The translations under genes were made by a program, and so were the position numbers. Source: Notolepis coatsorum (Eukaryota; Chordata; Actinopteri; Aulopiformes; Paralepididae). Taken from it: a DNA stretch of 64,000 nucleotides. The DNA is taken from positions 69,733,548 through 69,797,547 of the forward strand of contig OZ020586.1 in NCBI GenBank assembly GCA_963971535.1, given 5' to 3'. The notes beneath the pieces were generated by a model. It searched no databases, was not told the origin of the DNA, and saw only the letters and a list, made by a program, of their open reading frames with translations. Of the stretch, positions 22,787-34,545 are shown piece after piece (the first letter of the stretch is position 1; every line of letters starts with the position of its first letter).

Positions 22787-23238
22787 ATATATATCTTTTT
22801 TTTGTTAAATTTTTTTGGGGGGCTTTCTGTGTTTTTCACCCATCACAATTTAGTTGTTATGCCAATTCCCTTCCTGGTCGTTGTGCGCATTGCCCCACTG
22901 TCGGCCTGGGGAGGGTGTAGAACTACCACATGACTCCTCAGATACATGTGGAGTCGCCAGCCGCTTCTTTTCACCCGATGGCGAGGAGTTTCACTGGGGG
23001 AACTTAACGCATGCAGAGGTTCACTTCACACTATTTCCCCCAGATCCCCTCCCTGCTGAACAGGCGCCCTGACCGACCAGGACACATACCCCGCCAGCTT
23101 CCCACCCACTAACACTGCCAATTGTGTTAGTAGGGACGACTGCCCAAGCCGGAGGTACAGCTGACAGCTGGATTCAATCCCAGAGTCTCTGTGGTGGTAG
23201 GCAAGTGCTTAGTCCACTGTGCTACCCAGCCACGCCGT
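22787..23238 (-). mobile_element. tRNA-derived SINE, same family as 31593, TSD TTTCCATGATT
   Basis: Read on the minus strand it starts GGCGTGGCTGGGTAGCACAG, has box B GGGATTGAATCC and CCTCCGGCTTGGGC, and ends in an A-rich tail (T-run near 22795). Flanks TTTCCATGATT at 22776-22786 and 23239-23249 match. Confidence 0.9.
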
Positions 23239-23249
23239 TTTCCATGATT

Positions 23250-23671
23250 TTAATGGATTATAGCCGGATCAAGTGATTACAGGAAGTTACTGTAACAAAA
23301 TTATTATTTATTTATTTCGCCACAAAAATTTAAGTTTATGTTGTAGACTCTCAGAGGTGGAATATGCCATTTAAATAAATATAAAATGTGGATCTGGATT
23401 GGGTAAAAGATTTATATAATATAGTGTGTATATATATATGTGAGAAACTGGACAGTGATGTGTAATTTTAGCCATTTACTATTTTACAAATAAAAGACAA
23501 TATTGGACTATCAGTGAACTGTGCTGTAGGGGTTGTTTAATTTGTAAACTTTCTTTTATAAAATATCTAATAGCAAACTTGTTTGTTATTGCACTTTGTT
23601 TACTATTTTGTTGACCTTTAATTTGGTAGCTCTAAAATACTGGTTCCAATAATAAAACATTTTCCATAATG
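23250..23671. other. AT-rich spacer
   Basis: No gene or clear repeat recognised, except a short TATATATATATG run near 23430. Confidence 0.4.
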
Positions 23672-23675
23672 TTAA

Positions 23676-26033
23676 CACTTTGACTGCCGGGACACGTCTT
23701 TGCTGGCCATGCTAAAGTTGCCGGATATCAATATTTCAAAAATCTGCGATCGGATTCATATTCCCCCTCCGCTGGCCTGAGATCCACCAGCAGGACCCAC
23801 TGAGCTCTCTGGCGGTTCAGGAGCGCCATCTGGTGGCCGATCGGCGCAATCGCCACACAGGATATTGAATAGAGGTTGTCATGACGACCGTAGTACTTCC
23901 GGGCGCTCGCTATGGTTCATGGGACTCTGGCTCGTCACGCTACACGGTGATTGTTGTGAAGGGCCAGATTAAACCGAATATATATATTTATTTATATATA
24001 TATATTTAATTGTATTTGTATATTCTCTAATATTCCCTGATATCCCTTGTATATTCCTTGTACAATATGCATTGAATATCCATTCTAGCCTACTGAACAT
24101 CCCATAATAGTCTCCATTCTACTATTGGTCGAGACCTTGGTGCCAGGCTGCCATACCCCCCAGACCCAGTTCAGACGTACCGCTCAACATGTACGAACAA
24201 GTCCTAGTTCCGCGTAGGAATCTGGCGACCGCACCACTAACGGTACTATTTGTTCATAGTGCGTATATATACTGCGCTACTAAAGTAGGACTTCCTTTTC
24301 AGTCCAGTTTCTTACCCTCCAATAGAGTGACAGACGTAAAGCCTCCCCGCGACGCCACGTGTGGGAGTAAGGCCAAGTTCGGCCTACCATCGGTATTGAG
24401 ACATCGTGTATATTAATATTTGAATAGTCATATTTGGCACTATATCGTCGAGTTGGACGTAGTCTATTAAGCTAATAATAGTCTGTTAATATATAGTGCT
24501 TCGTACGGTGAGAATACTACCGTAGCCAGCACCCCATCGTTTCGGGCAGAGAACTGGCTGCTTATCCAGGATGGTCGACCCCATGTGAGATTGCACCGGA
24601 GGAGCCCCAGAGCCGACGAGCGAGTGGACCTGCATACCGGATTATTCTACCGACGACAGCCCGCCTTCCCAGGCACGGATTATGCTTTGTATACAGTGAT
24701 TATTCCATGGATAAAGACCCCCGACACTGCCGTGTGTTGGAACCCCCCCCCCTGGAGAGGACGCAAGGTGAGGAGACGCTCTGCAAGACGAGGTCGCTTC
24801 ACGTCTCTCCCCCGTGGACCGGAGAGAGCCGGCTCACAGAGAGTCCAACTGCTTTCATCTGTGGTCCAAGGATCGCTGGCGCACCGAACTGCACAACTGT
24901 GGGTTCACCCAGGATACCCTTGGCCGGACGAGGCAGCCAGACTCTACCCCCCCCCCCCTCCTACTCCTGTTGTCTTACAAGCGACCGGATTACCCCCCTT
25001 AGTGTATCCAGTCTTATAATCATTAAAGTATCATTGCTGTTATTCCTTAACTATTCCAGGTCGTATATTTACCGCCTGCGCCACCAGAGATTGGACATTC
25101 TCTATTGATATACCAACGAATACTCTTTGCCATAAAAGTGCATACTATTTCAATTCATAAATGTAATTAAGTGATTAAGTGCTTGCTCTACACACCATTG
25201 CTGTGTAGTAATAAACGCATACTTCGACTTCGTACATTTGTGTTGGATCCGTTTCATCTACGTGAGAGTGTTTATCATAATATATTTATGCCGAGTACTG
25301 GGTGGCCGAATATTAAGTACAAAGGTAGTGGTAGTAAGTATCATATCTAGTAATACAGTCAGGGAATTGTACCCCTCAGTTACAGTGATCGATTGGCAAT
25401 AACTCGATAAACAACATGATTTGGACGTATATACCATTATACAAGCTGGAGATGGACCGGGTAAAAATATATCCCATAATGATAAAATGTCTACTCGACG
25501 ATGATCGCCCAACGGCGCGCGGAGACTGGGGTGAGTTTTAGCGTGTTATGTTACCGTCTTAGATACTAACTGCTATTATCAACATTTGACCCACATTAGA
25601 TGATTGGTATAACGCTGCCCACGGAATTATAAACGCCCCCTCGCCCATCCGGTCAACATCAGATGACGTGTAGTAACTTCTAGAAGTACGTCTAGTTGGA
25701 ATTTTTTATATCGCGCTGATTGCCATCAAACTGTATTTCATCATCAATATAATGCATTTGGGGCTATATATCACGTTCTGGAGAAAGCTGCAGAAAGAGA
25801 TGAAAACATACTTATACATTAGACCATACTTTACTATGAATATGTGAATGAAAAAGTTTAACGTTGCTACACAATGAACAATACATATAGGACTTTGAAT
25901 GGGCCCTAATAATGGCAATGTAGCAATAGAATTTAAAAAGTTATAGCCCTGCAAAGAAGGGGACTTTCTCCATAGACAAATAGCGCTGGCAATCTATGGT
26001 ATATCATTAATTTAACCCAAGGCAACCAAAGTG
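23676..26033. mobile_element. 2.36-kb TTAA-flanked element (piggyBac-like ends)
   Basis: TTAA at 23672-23675 and 26034-26037 are followed inward by CACTTTGACTGCCG and CACTTTGGTTGCC. The right ~350 bp is shared with 17155-17600 and with 56021-56291. No transposase ORF was found. The middle (23880-25600) has TATATATACTGCG, poly-C patches and AATAAACGCATACTTCG, and may contain a separate insertion such as a solo LTR, not proven. Confidence 0.65.
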
Positions 26034-26119
26034 TTAATAGACCTTTTTTACAGCAGCCATTTTTACTCCTGTTAGATGGATAAATAAATGTCTGAATATT
26101 CCATTTACATGGGTACACC

Positions 26120-26275
26120 CTGCTATAACAAGGTGGCCTAAAGTTTAGAGAAGAGGGTTTGTGACCAGAAGGTCACCGGTTCGACCCCCCAGACCGGCAG
26201 GAAGAATCTGGATGGGGAATTGAATGAATAACGCTCTCCCCTCCCTCAATAACTGCTGAAGTGCCCAACTTGTGG
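26120..26275 (+). mobile_element. SINE-like fragment with box B
   Basis: AGGGTTTGTGACCAGAAGGT then CACCGGTTCGACCCC is a tRNA-like B box. It continues to CTGCTGAAGTGCCCAACTTG and runs straight into the minisatellite, which may have grown from the SINE body. Confidence 0.55.
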
Positions 26276-28078
26276 TTGTACTGGGCAGCTCCTAGTGGTC
26301 AACAGTGTCAGACTATGGTTATACTGGGCAGCTCCTAGTGGTCAACAGTGCCAGACTGTGGAGCTCCACAAATCATGTTAAACCCAGATTCGGCTCAAAA
26401 AAGGGACTAAACACGTTTCGCAATTATGCCACATCAATGTGGAACGCCCTACCTAAAGCTGTAAAGGAATGTGAATCACTACCCACTTTCAAAACCACTC
26501 TCAAAGAACACCTACGGGAGACTGCAATTCGAAACTGGCCCCTGTAAATGTCCTAACCCAACCCCCTCCAATGTACAGTAAATTACCTAGTATGGTTGTC
26601 AATATTCCAATGTACAGTCTTGCTTGTACAGTTGTACTGTGTTTCCCCCCCCAACCCAACCCCACCCAACCTCCAATGTACAGTTTTGACGTCAAATGTA
26701 TATACTACCTTTTCTGGACTCTTTTTGTATCACAAACAGTACTGTATTTGCAAATCTGGTATGTCATAAATGTATAGATGTAGCAGTACCGTCTATCTGT
26801 AGCTCCTAGTGGTCAACAGTGTCGGACTGTGGTTGTACTGGGCAGCTCCTAGTGGTCAACAGTGTCAGACTGGTTGTACTGGGCAGCTACTAGTGGTCAA
26901 CAGTGCCAGACTGGTTGTACTGGGCAGCTCCTAGTGGTCAACAGTGTCAGACTGGTTGTACTGGGCAGCTCCTAGTGGTTAACAGTGGTTGTACTGGGAA
27001 GCTCCTAGTGGTCAACAGTGTCAGACTGGTTGTACTAGGCAGCTCCTAGTGGTCAACAGTGCCAGACTGTGGTTGTACTAGGCAGCTCCTAGTGGTCAAC
27101 AGTGCCAGACTGGTTGTACTGGGCAGCTATTATTGGTTGTACTGGGCAGCTATTAGTGGTCAACAGTGTCAGACTGGGCAGCTCCTAGTGGTCAATAGTG
27201 CCAGACTGTGGTTGTACTGGGCAGCTCCTAGTGGTCAACAGTGTCGGACTGTGGTTGTACTGGGCAGCTCCTAGTGGTCAACAGTGTCAGACTGGTTGTA
27301 CTGGGCAGCTACTAGTGGTCAACAGTGCCAGACTGGTTGTACTGGGCAGCTCCTAGTGGTCAACAGTGTCAGACTGTGGTTGTACTGGGCAGCTCCTAGT
27401 GGTCAACAGTGGTTGTACTGGGAAGCTCCTAGTGGTCAACAGTGCCAGTCCCAGACTGTGGTCGTATTGGGCAGCTACTAGTGGTCAACTGTGTCAGATT
27501 GTGGTTGTACTGGGCAGCTCCTAGTGGTCAACAGTGTCAGACTGGTTGTACTGGGCAGCTCCTAGTGGTCAACAGTGGTTGTACTGGGAAGCTCCTAGTG
27601 GTCAACAGTATCAGACTGTGCAGCTCCTAGTGGTCAACAGTGTCAGACTGTGGTTGTACTGGGAAGCTCCTAGTGGTCAACAGTGTCAGACTGGTTGTAC
27701 TGGGCAGCTCCTAGTGGTCAACAGTGTCAGACTGGTTGTACTGGGCAGCTCCTAGTGGTCAACAGTGGTTGTACTGGGAAGCTCCTAGTGGTCAACAGTG
27801 TCAGACTGTGGTTGTACTGGGCAGCTCCTAGTGGTCAACAGTGTCAGACTGGTTGTACTGGGCAGCTCCTAGTGGTCAACAGTGCCAGACTGTGGTCGTA
27901 CTGGGCAGCTCCTAGTGGTCAACAGTGTCAGACTGTGGTTGTACTGGGCAGCTCCTAGTGGTCAAAAGTGGTTGTACTGGGAAGCTCCTAGTGGTCAACA
28001 GTGTCGGACTGTGGTTGTACTGGGCAGCTCCTAGTGGTCAACAGTGTCAGACTGTGGTTATACTGGGCAGCTCCTGGT
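26276..28078. repeat. ~43-bp minisatellite array (about 30 units), split by a LINE
   Basis: The unit is TGGTTGTACTGGGCAGCTCC followed by TAGTGGTCAACAGTGTCAGACTG, with length variants lacking the TCAGACTGTGG part. Two units lie before the LINE fragment at 26366-26800 and the remainder at 26805-28078. The right edge (GGCAGCTCCTGGTGACCG) abuts the broken zinc-finger exon on the minus strand. Confidence 0.95.
26366..26800 (+). mobile_element. LINE 3' fragment inside the minisatellite
   Basis: Same family as 2917-3831: NHVKPRFGSKKGLNTF, YATSMWNALPKAVKECESLP and the stop, then the 3' UTR. It ends without the usual (CAAT)n tail. Confidence 0.85.
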
Positions 28079-28081
28079 GAC

Positions 28082-28480
28082 CGTACTGTTCCAGAACAGT
28101 CTGAAGAGAGGAGCTGGTCATCTCTCTAGTTGGTTCTAAATCACCAGCTGGATCAAAGTTACTGGATGGTTCCGATACTCCACAATCCTCTCCATCGGGT
28201 TCTGTTTTCATCTGTTCGGTTGAGGTGCTGGCTAGAGGCTCAGTCTGGGTTTGGTTAAACCATGAGGAGTGAGGTTTCTCTTCATCATGTTCACTCTTCA
28301 CAGGGACAGGAGTGGATGTTAACTTTATGATGTCAGCCTCCCCTGGACCTTGAAGCTGCTCTCCCTCCTGAATGGTCCAGAGTCCCTCTGTTCCTCTTTA
28401 CTCTGTGGGAGCTCTGGCTCCTCCTGGCCCCCAAATAAACACTGCTCAGGGGGAACCACGCCACTTGAGCTGTGGGGGGT
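28082..28480 (-). pseudogene. Broken exon 2 of a zinc-finger gene (array missing)
   Basis: The acceptor TTCAATTTAG and start ACCCCCCACAG match exon 4 of the plus-strand gene. Homology continues through QEEPELPQSKEEQ, STPVPVKSEHDEEKPHSSWF, TSTEQMKTEPDGEDCG and FDPAGDLEPT. Small indels near 28460 and 28385 shift the frame, giving stops. Homology ends at about 28082, just before the fingers would start, where the minisatellite begins. Its phase-1 entry fits the exon at 36467-36623. A truncated pseudogene is the simplest reading. Confidence 0.85.
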
Positions 28481-28559
28481 CTAAATTGAACATAAAAAGG
28501 GAAATATATATATATACTGTATATAGAGAATCATCGGCTGCCCCCTCCCCTCCCTGAAG

Positions 28560-29080
28560 GACTTACACAACTCCTGCTGCCTCAACAGAGCAAAAAGAAA
28601 AAAACACAGCTCACACCCTGGCTTCCACCTGTATGACCTGTTGCCATCGGGCAGGCATCAGAGTGCATCAGAGCCAGAACAAACTGGCTCAGAGACAGTT
28701 TCTTCCCCAGAGCCATCACCACCTTGAACTCTAACATGCACCAATAATTCACCTCCCACACTGTGCAACATTCTGATGTGCAATATCCACAGTGCAATAC
28801 CCACAGTGCAATACCCACCCACTACCGTCTGACACTGGGATTGTTATTTGTGTATTGTTATTCTGTATATTGTTCTTATTTTGTATATTGTACAGGATTG
28901 TAATATTGTCTTATTGTATAGTATTTAATGTTTCTGTATAGTATTTTGTTTCTTCTTGTACAGTATTTAATGTTTCTGTATAGTATTTGTTTCTCTTTGA
29001 TTACTTGTGATTTTATTACTGCACCTTAAGTTTGAGTCCCAAATCTCATATGCAAATATGACAATAAAGTTTCAAGTTTC
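28560..29080 (+). mobile_element. Rex1-group LINE 3' end
   Basis: Encodes FHLYDLLPSGRHQ.. (the GRR/GKRYRSL-type C terminus seen in other copies), then GTGCAATATCCACAGTGCAA, repeated TTGTATAGTATTTAATGTTT, and a GACAATAAAGTTTCAAGTTT end. Confidence 0.75.
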
Positions 29081-29095
29081 TTTAATAGTTGTCAT

Positions 29096-29657
29096 TAGGG
29101 ATGGGTACCGAATTCGGTACTTTTGAGGTACCGAACCGAAACACGTCGGTACTACCGAGTATCGAATCAAGTGAGAAACCGAAAAAAAATAAAAAAAAAA
29201 TATATTTTTTATTTATTTTTTATTTTTTTTACTTTTTTCTTTTCATGTCAACGTTCACACGCACAATATATGCTTACCTAGGATTTGACTTGATTCAACA
29301 ACAAAGCAGTCGGAGCAATGACAAGCCGAAAACTGTCGAAATTGTAGTTATTTGAAGTTTGGATTTTTTTTTACGACTGAGGTAGGTAAATAAAATTTCG
29401 ACAGTTTTCGGCTTGTCATTGCTCCGACTGCTTTGTTGTTGAATCAAGTCAAATCCTAGGTAAGCATATATTGTGCGTGTGAACGTTGACATGAAAAGAA
29501 AAAAGGAAAAAAATAAAAAAAAAGGAAAAAAAAAAAAGATTAATAAAAAATATTTTTTTTTATTTTTTTTTAAAGTACCGAAAAAAGGTACCGTTGGGTA
29601 CCGGTATCGATTCACAGGTACCGGTACCGGTTCAAATGTGAAAGGTACCCATCCCTA
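29096..29657. mobile_element. Palindromic hAT-type MITE, TSD GTTGTCAT
   Basis: Ends TAGGGATGGGTACC and GGTACCCATCCCTA, flanked by GTTGTCAT at 29088-29095 and 29658-29665. The interior is a long fold-back: 29220-29345 and 29395-29510 are inverted copies (GATTTGACTTGATTCAACAA, CAATGACAAGCCGAAAACTG). The same peptides therefore appear on both strands as artefacts. Confidence 0.93.
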
Positions 29658-30179
29658 GTTGTCATACAGAAGTACAGAATACTTTTATACAAAATGCTTC
29701 TTACTGTTGCGCTCCAGAGACTGTGCAAGACAAGATAAGTATGAAATAAAATAACATAGTAAAATTAGAAGTAAAAAAAAAATGAGGTCACAGTGTTCAG
29801 TTTAGACATATGTACAATGTTCGATGCAGAATAGACGTAGTTACCATACAATATACAATACTGTGCAGTGTACTAATATACAATACTATATAGTGCAAGG
29901 CAGAAATGGAGAAATGGGACGAGGTGCAATTTAGGTACAATTCACAGTAGGTGTACGAGTTGTAGTGCAAATCCTTTATCAATAAATATAAAGTGTAAGT
30001 GTGTTTGTGTGATCTAAAGTGTGGAGAGTGGGTGCTGCAGTGTGTTGTTTGTTTGAGTGAGTGTGTGCGTGTGGGTGTGTGTGCTGTGTGCATTTGATGG
30101 TTGTTGCATAGTGATTATTGTTCGTTTAGCAGCCTGATGGCCTGGGGATAGAAGCTTCTTCTGAGTCTTTCTGTGCTCG

Positions 30180-31228
30180 CAGGGAGCGAAATTAACTTTG
30201 ACTCACCGGCCAGTGGCGGGTAGATGGGAAGAGTCTACCCGCCAAGCATATTTCTTACCTGCCAAAATAGTTTTGATTAAAAAAAAATATATATATATTT
30301 TATATAAATTTTTTTTTTTAATAAAATATATATTATATAATCATACTTGTAGTTGTATTATCTGCGAGACATCGCCACCACGCAATAAGTCAAAATGCTT
30401 GCTATCTGCAAACAGCTCCACTGTCTGTGTGTATACTTGAGTAGCCTCCAGCAAGGATTCTCCGGCCCTGCAGCTAGACCCTATATTCAGCTAGACCCTA
30501 CATTCAGCATGCAAGGATTCTCCGGCGATGCAGCTGGACCTATTTATAGCGTTACCGTTCTTTTGTCAAATCACATTCAACATGCCCTCAGCTAGAATAC
30601 GCATTCAATCAATGTTATAAGACATTGATATCAGGAGCTATCTGTAGCTACTGCTAGCCCGGTAGATAACGTTAAGACAATTTAGTTTACTGGGACAGAT
30701 GGATCAACGTGAGCTAGCTAAGCTAGCTAACGAGGGACCGGAGGTATTATGCACTCGAGTAGACTATTGCTGGAGCATTTGTTGATATCAGCAGCTATCA
30801 GTAGCTAGCCAGCTAGATACCGTTAGACAATGCCTCGTCATGTATTAAACTAAAAGTGAATAGTTGACTGGGTCATTGTTTAAACAGTAACGTTAGCTCT
30901 TGGAGGTCCGATATAGACTAGAGCAGATGGAAGTAAACAAGCCAAATGATAGCTTCCGATTGGTCATTTGCTTTTTTTCTCATGAAACCAGTCACGTCAC
31001 TCTACTGTGATTGGACCTAGTGCGATGTGGGACTTGTAGTTTTTTAACGATCTCGCGGCGGAGAAAAAAAAGACGAGCGGCTATAATCTGTACTCTCACA
31101 AGAGTATCGTTATGAAGTTATGAACTACACGTCTACACGCCACACGGCGGGCAGCCCTCTAAGTGTCATGCGCCAAAGGTAAAAACAGCCCGCCCCTGGC
31201 GGGCGGCGGGCTTTAGTTTCGGTCCCTG
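30180..31228. mobile_element. hAT-type element, TSD TGTGCTCG
   Basis: Ends CAGGGAGCGAAA and TTTCGGTCCCTG, flanked by TGTGCTCG at 30172-30179 and 31229-31236. The subterminal ACTCACCGGCCAGTGGCGGG region is related to the left end of 9255-10224. No transposase. Confidence 0.93.
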
Positions 31229-31592
31229 TGTGCTCGCCTTAAGACTCCGGTATCGCTTGCCTGACCGCAGCAGTTCAAAGAGGCAGTTGTTCGGGTGGCT
31301 CGAGTCCTTAATAATTCTCTTAGCCTTCCCCTTGCACCGCTTGTTGTAAATGTTCTGGAGGGTGGGAAGCCCTCCAGAACAGTACAATCTAATCTAATCT
31401 AATATATATGTGTGTGTGTGTAGTGAGCCAGTTAGTGATACCAAAGTCTAGGTCTGACCAGGGTCAGCTGATGTGTGGTGTAGGTGTGCCTCATTTCCAG
31501 ATATGTAGCAGCTGTGAGTGATAATACCGATGATCAATAACCTCACCTCTCTGCCTGTTCTTGAAGGGACTCAGTCAAGAGTGCTGAGATAT

Positions 31593-31967
31593 AGCGGCCG
31601 GGTAGCGCAGCGGACTAAGCGGCTGTCTACCACCGCAGAGACACTGGTATCGAATCCAGCTGTCAGTGGTGCCTCCGGCTTGGCCGGTCGTCATACTGAC
31701 ACAATTGGCAGTGTCACCGGGAGGGAAGCCGGTGGGTGGTAATCTGGTCGTTGTAAACAGCGACTCCTACAGGTGTGCCCCTCCCACGCGTTACACTCTG
31801 CTGGCTGTCTCCTATGTATCGGAGGAAGCATGTGATAGACTTCAGGGCTCCCTAGACCGGCAAGTAGGGGGCAAATGCGCGCAAAGACCAGGAAGGGGAG
31901 GGGGGAATTGGCATAACGACTAAATTGGGATGGGAGGAAAATACAAGAAAAATAGGAGGAGAAAAAA
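31593..31967 (+). mobile_element. tRNA-derived SINE, 13-bp TSD
   Basis: The head GCCGGGTAGCGCAGCGGACT is box A-like and TGGTATCGAATCC box B-like. The body has CCTCCGGCTTGGCCGG and GCGACTCCTACAGGTG, and the 3' end is A-rich. Flanks AGTGCTGAGATAT at 31580-31592 and 31968-31980 are identical. Confidence 0.94.
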
Positions 31968-32740
31968 AGTGCTGAGATATGTCATCAGCCCACATGGAGA
32001 GCCGTGGTGCCTGGTGGGCAACTACACTACTATGAAACTATTGATATGACGAGATACAGTAAGACAGGCTACAGAGAGGACCTGCATGTGACATCATGCA
32101 GCCTTCCTCCTGGGTTCCATCCTAGAGGCAAATCTTTCCTGTGACAAAATGGCATCCAATGTAATAAAAAAAAGTCAACCAACGAACTCGATTCTTGTAC
32201 CGGATCTCCTCTCTGGTAAACAAGAATACCCTGAAGACTCTGGCAGGAGCACTCATTCAAGGGTACTACGACTATGCTTGCATCTCATGGTACCAAAGCA
32301 CCTCAAAGGCGCTAAAAGCAAAATTACAAACATCTCAAAACAAACTGGTCAGACTACTGCTTGACTTTACTCCTAGAACCCACCTCACCCCTGCCCACTT
32401 TGACAACCTAGGATGGCTTAGAGCAGTGATTCCCAACCTGGTGTCCGCGGACCCCTGGGGGTCCGCCAGGGGGCGCAGGGGGTCCGCCAGACCACAGATG
32501 ATTTGAGGTCTTTTTTTTTTTTTTTTTTTTTTAAATCATCAGAAGCATGAATAGTCTCTCCACTACAATAAAAAAATAAAGATAAATAAATAAACATCTA
32601 GACATGATTTTTGAATGTTAACAGTAGGCTACCGGGTAGCCGCTAAAACGCGAATCAGTTGACTGTATCACTTTCTGTAGCTAGCCTAGCACGCTAGTTA
32701 ACTTTCTCGGCTCGTCTGCAGTCAGCCGCCAGAGGCGAAA

Positions 32741-33499
32741 ATGTGTGACAAACGAAAAGGAGATGATGGCAGCTCATCTGCAAAAAAAGTTAGGACCTAC
32801 AGCAATCGCGAAAATTACATCACCATGGGCTTCACTGAGGGACCAGACAAACGACCTGAGTGTGTGATTTGTGGAGAAAAGTTGGCAAACTCGAGCCTGA
32901 AGCCCAGCAAGCTGAAGAGACATCAGGCGTCTAAGCACCCAGAAACCGTTGGGAAGGATCCAGACTTTTTTCGGAGGAAAGAACAGTCTCTCAAGGCGAA
33001 CAAGCCTGTTGATGTTAGAGTAGCGTGGAGCAGGGGTGGCAGTGATTTACAGAAGGCTACCGAAGCCTCCTTTGAGTGTTCGCTTTTAATTGCAAAAGCA
33101 AAGAAACCGCACAATATTGGCGAGCAGCTCATCAAACCAGCCTGCATCAAAATGGTTTAGAAACTGTGCGGCCCACAGGTGGCGGATAAACTAAAATCAG
33201 TACCACTCTCGAACAATGTAGTGAAATACCGAATAGATAAGATGTCAAGTGATTGCGAGCAGCAGCTGTCAGAAAAGCTTAGAAAGGGTCCATTTGCCAT
33301 ACAACTTGATGAAACTACAACTGTCGCAGACGAGGCTGTGCTCATCGTTTATGTGCAATATATTGAAAATGAGGATCTGAAGCAGGACATTCTCATGTCA
33401 GTCAACCTTACTACCACCACTCGAGGTGAGGATATTTTTACTGCAGTGGATTCTTACTTCATTCAACATAAATGCAAACCGTTCACCATTAGGGCCTGA
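32741..33499 (+). pseudogene. hAT transposase N-terminal part (BED finger, ZBED5/SCAND3-like)
   Basis: The ATG at 32741 opens MCDKRKGDDGSSSAKKVRTY. A BED-type finger follows (CVICGEKLANSSLKPSKLKR, HQASKHP), then HNIGEQLIKPACIKMV. An in-frame TAG is at 33158-33160, and the same frame continues to 33499 with KLKSVPLSNNVVKYRI and FAIQLDETTTVAD, whose Asp fits the first catalytic residue. The frame ends at the start of the tandem repeat. The rest of the catalytic domain and the dimerisation region are absent, so it cannot be active. Confidence 0.88.
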
Positions 33500-34545
33500 T
33501 TTGAGAGGATGAATACAGGATTTGAATATTGGCCAAAATTTTGAAATGCATATGGTGCAAGATTAGATTTGTTGATTGAAGGCACAAGTCAAAGAAGCAT
33601 AGTGGGTCTAATTATGATGCATATGCCTGTGTATAAGCAGTTTGTTATTAAAATGACAAAAAAAAAGTATTAAACCCAGCTAGGACAGATTCTCTCTGCT
33701 ACTGATTGGAATTTCCTGTCTCATATTTAGTTTAATTTGTTGCATTGATTTGTTCCATAAATGCAAACCGTTCACCATTAGGGACTGATTTGAGAGGATG
33801 AATACAGGATTTGAATATTGGCCAAACATTTTGAAATGCATATGGTGCAAGATGAGATTTGTTGATTGAAGGCACAAGTTAAAGAAGCATAGTGGGTCTA
33901 ATTGTGATGCATATGCCTGTGTATAAGCAGTTTATTAAAATGACAAAAAAAAAGGTATTAAACCCAGCTAGGACAGATTCTCTCTGCTACTGATTGGAAT
34001 TTCCTGTCTCATATTTAGTTTAATTTGTTGCATTGATTTGTTCCATAAATGCAAACCGTTCACCATTAGGGCCTGATTTGAGAGGATGAATACAGCATTT
34101 GAATATTGGCCAAACATTTTGAAATGCATATGGTGCAAGATGAGATTTGTTGATTGAAGGCACAAGTTAAAGAAGCATAGTGGGTCTAATTGTGATGCAT
34201 ATGCCTGTGTATAAGCAGTTTGTTATTAAAATGACAAAAAAAAAGGTATTAAACCCAGCTAGGACAGATTCTCTCTGCTACTGATTGGAATTTCCTGTCT
34301 CATATTTAGTTTAATTTGTTGCATTGATTTGTTCCATAAATGCAAACCGTTCACCATTAGGGCCTGATTTGAGAGGATGAATACAGCATTTGAATATTGG
34401 CCAAACATTTTGAAATGCATATGGTGCAAGATGAGATTTGTTGATTGAAGGCACAAGTCAAAGAAGCATAGTGGGTCTAATTGTGATGCATATGCCTGTG
34501 TATAAGCAGTTTGTTATTAAAATGAAAAAAAAAAAAGTATTTTAT
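33471..34545. repeat. ~289-bp tandem repeat, four copies, inside the hAT element
   Basis: AATGCAAACCGTTCACCATT recurs at 33471, 33760, 34048 and 34339. Each unit carries GGCACAAGTTAAAGAAGCAT and AAACCCAGCTAGGACAGATT. The last copy is cut short. Three repeated minus-strand 65-codon ORFs are a by-product. The first unit begins inside the transposase reading frame. Confidence 0.96.

Larger units (their letters stand above)
29060..31395 (-). mobile_element. Rex1-group LINE 3' end, carrying two hAT insertions
   Basis: The pieces 29060-29095, 29658-30179 and 31229-31395 join into one 3' UTR and ORF end (LPTLQNIYNKRCKGKAKRII, SSHPNNCLFELLRSGKRYRS). It matches 37795-38267 plus 40689-40930. Both gaps are hAT elements with exact duplications. 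The 5' edge at ~31395 shows a small TGTTCTGGAGGG / CCCTCCAGAACA inversion. Confidence 0.85.

Noticed and set aside
24585-25108. Overlapping Pro/Arg-rich ORFs of 130-144 codons
   Set aside because: GC-rich, three frames open together, no motif and no splice context. Likely chance ORFs in a TTAA element.
23877-25253. Solo LTR inside the TTAA element
   Set aside because: TATA-like and AATAAA motifs are present, but no matching short duplication or second LTR was found.
26276-28078. CRISPR-like array
   Set aside because: Units are contiguous and variable with no unique spacers, and the context is vertebrate. It is a minisatellite.
33680-34456. Three near-identical 65-codon minus-strand ORFs as a gene family
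   Set aside because: They repeat with the 289-bp tandem units of a hAT element and have no start context or homology signal.
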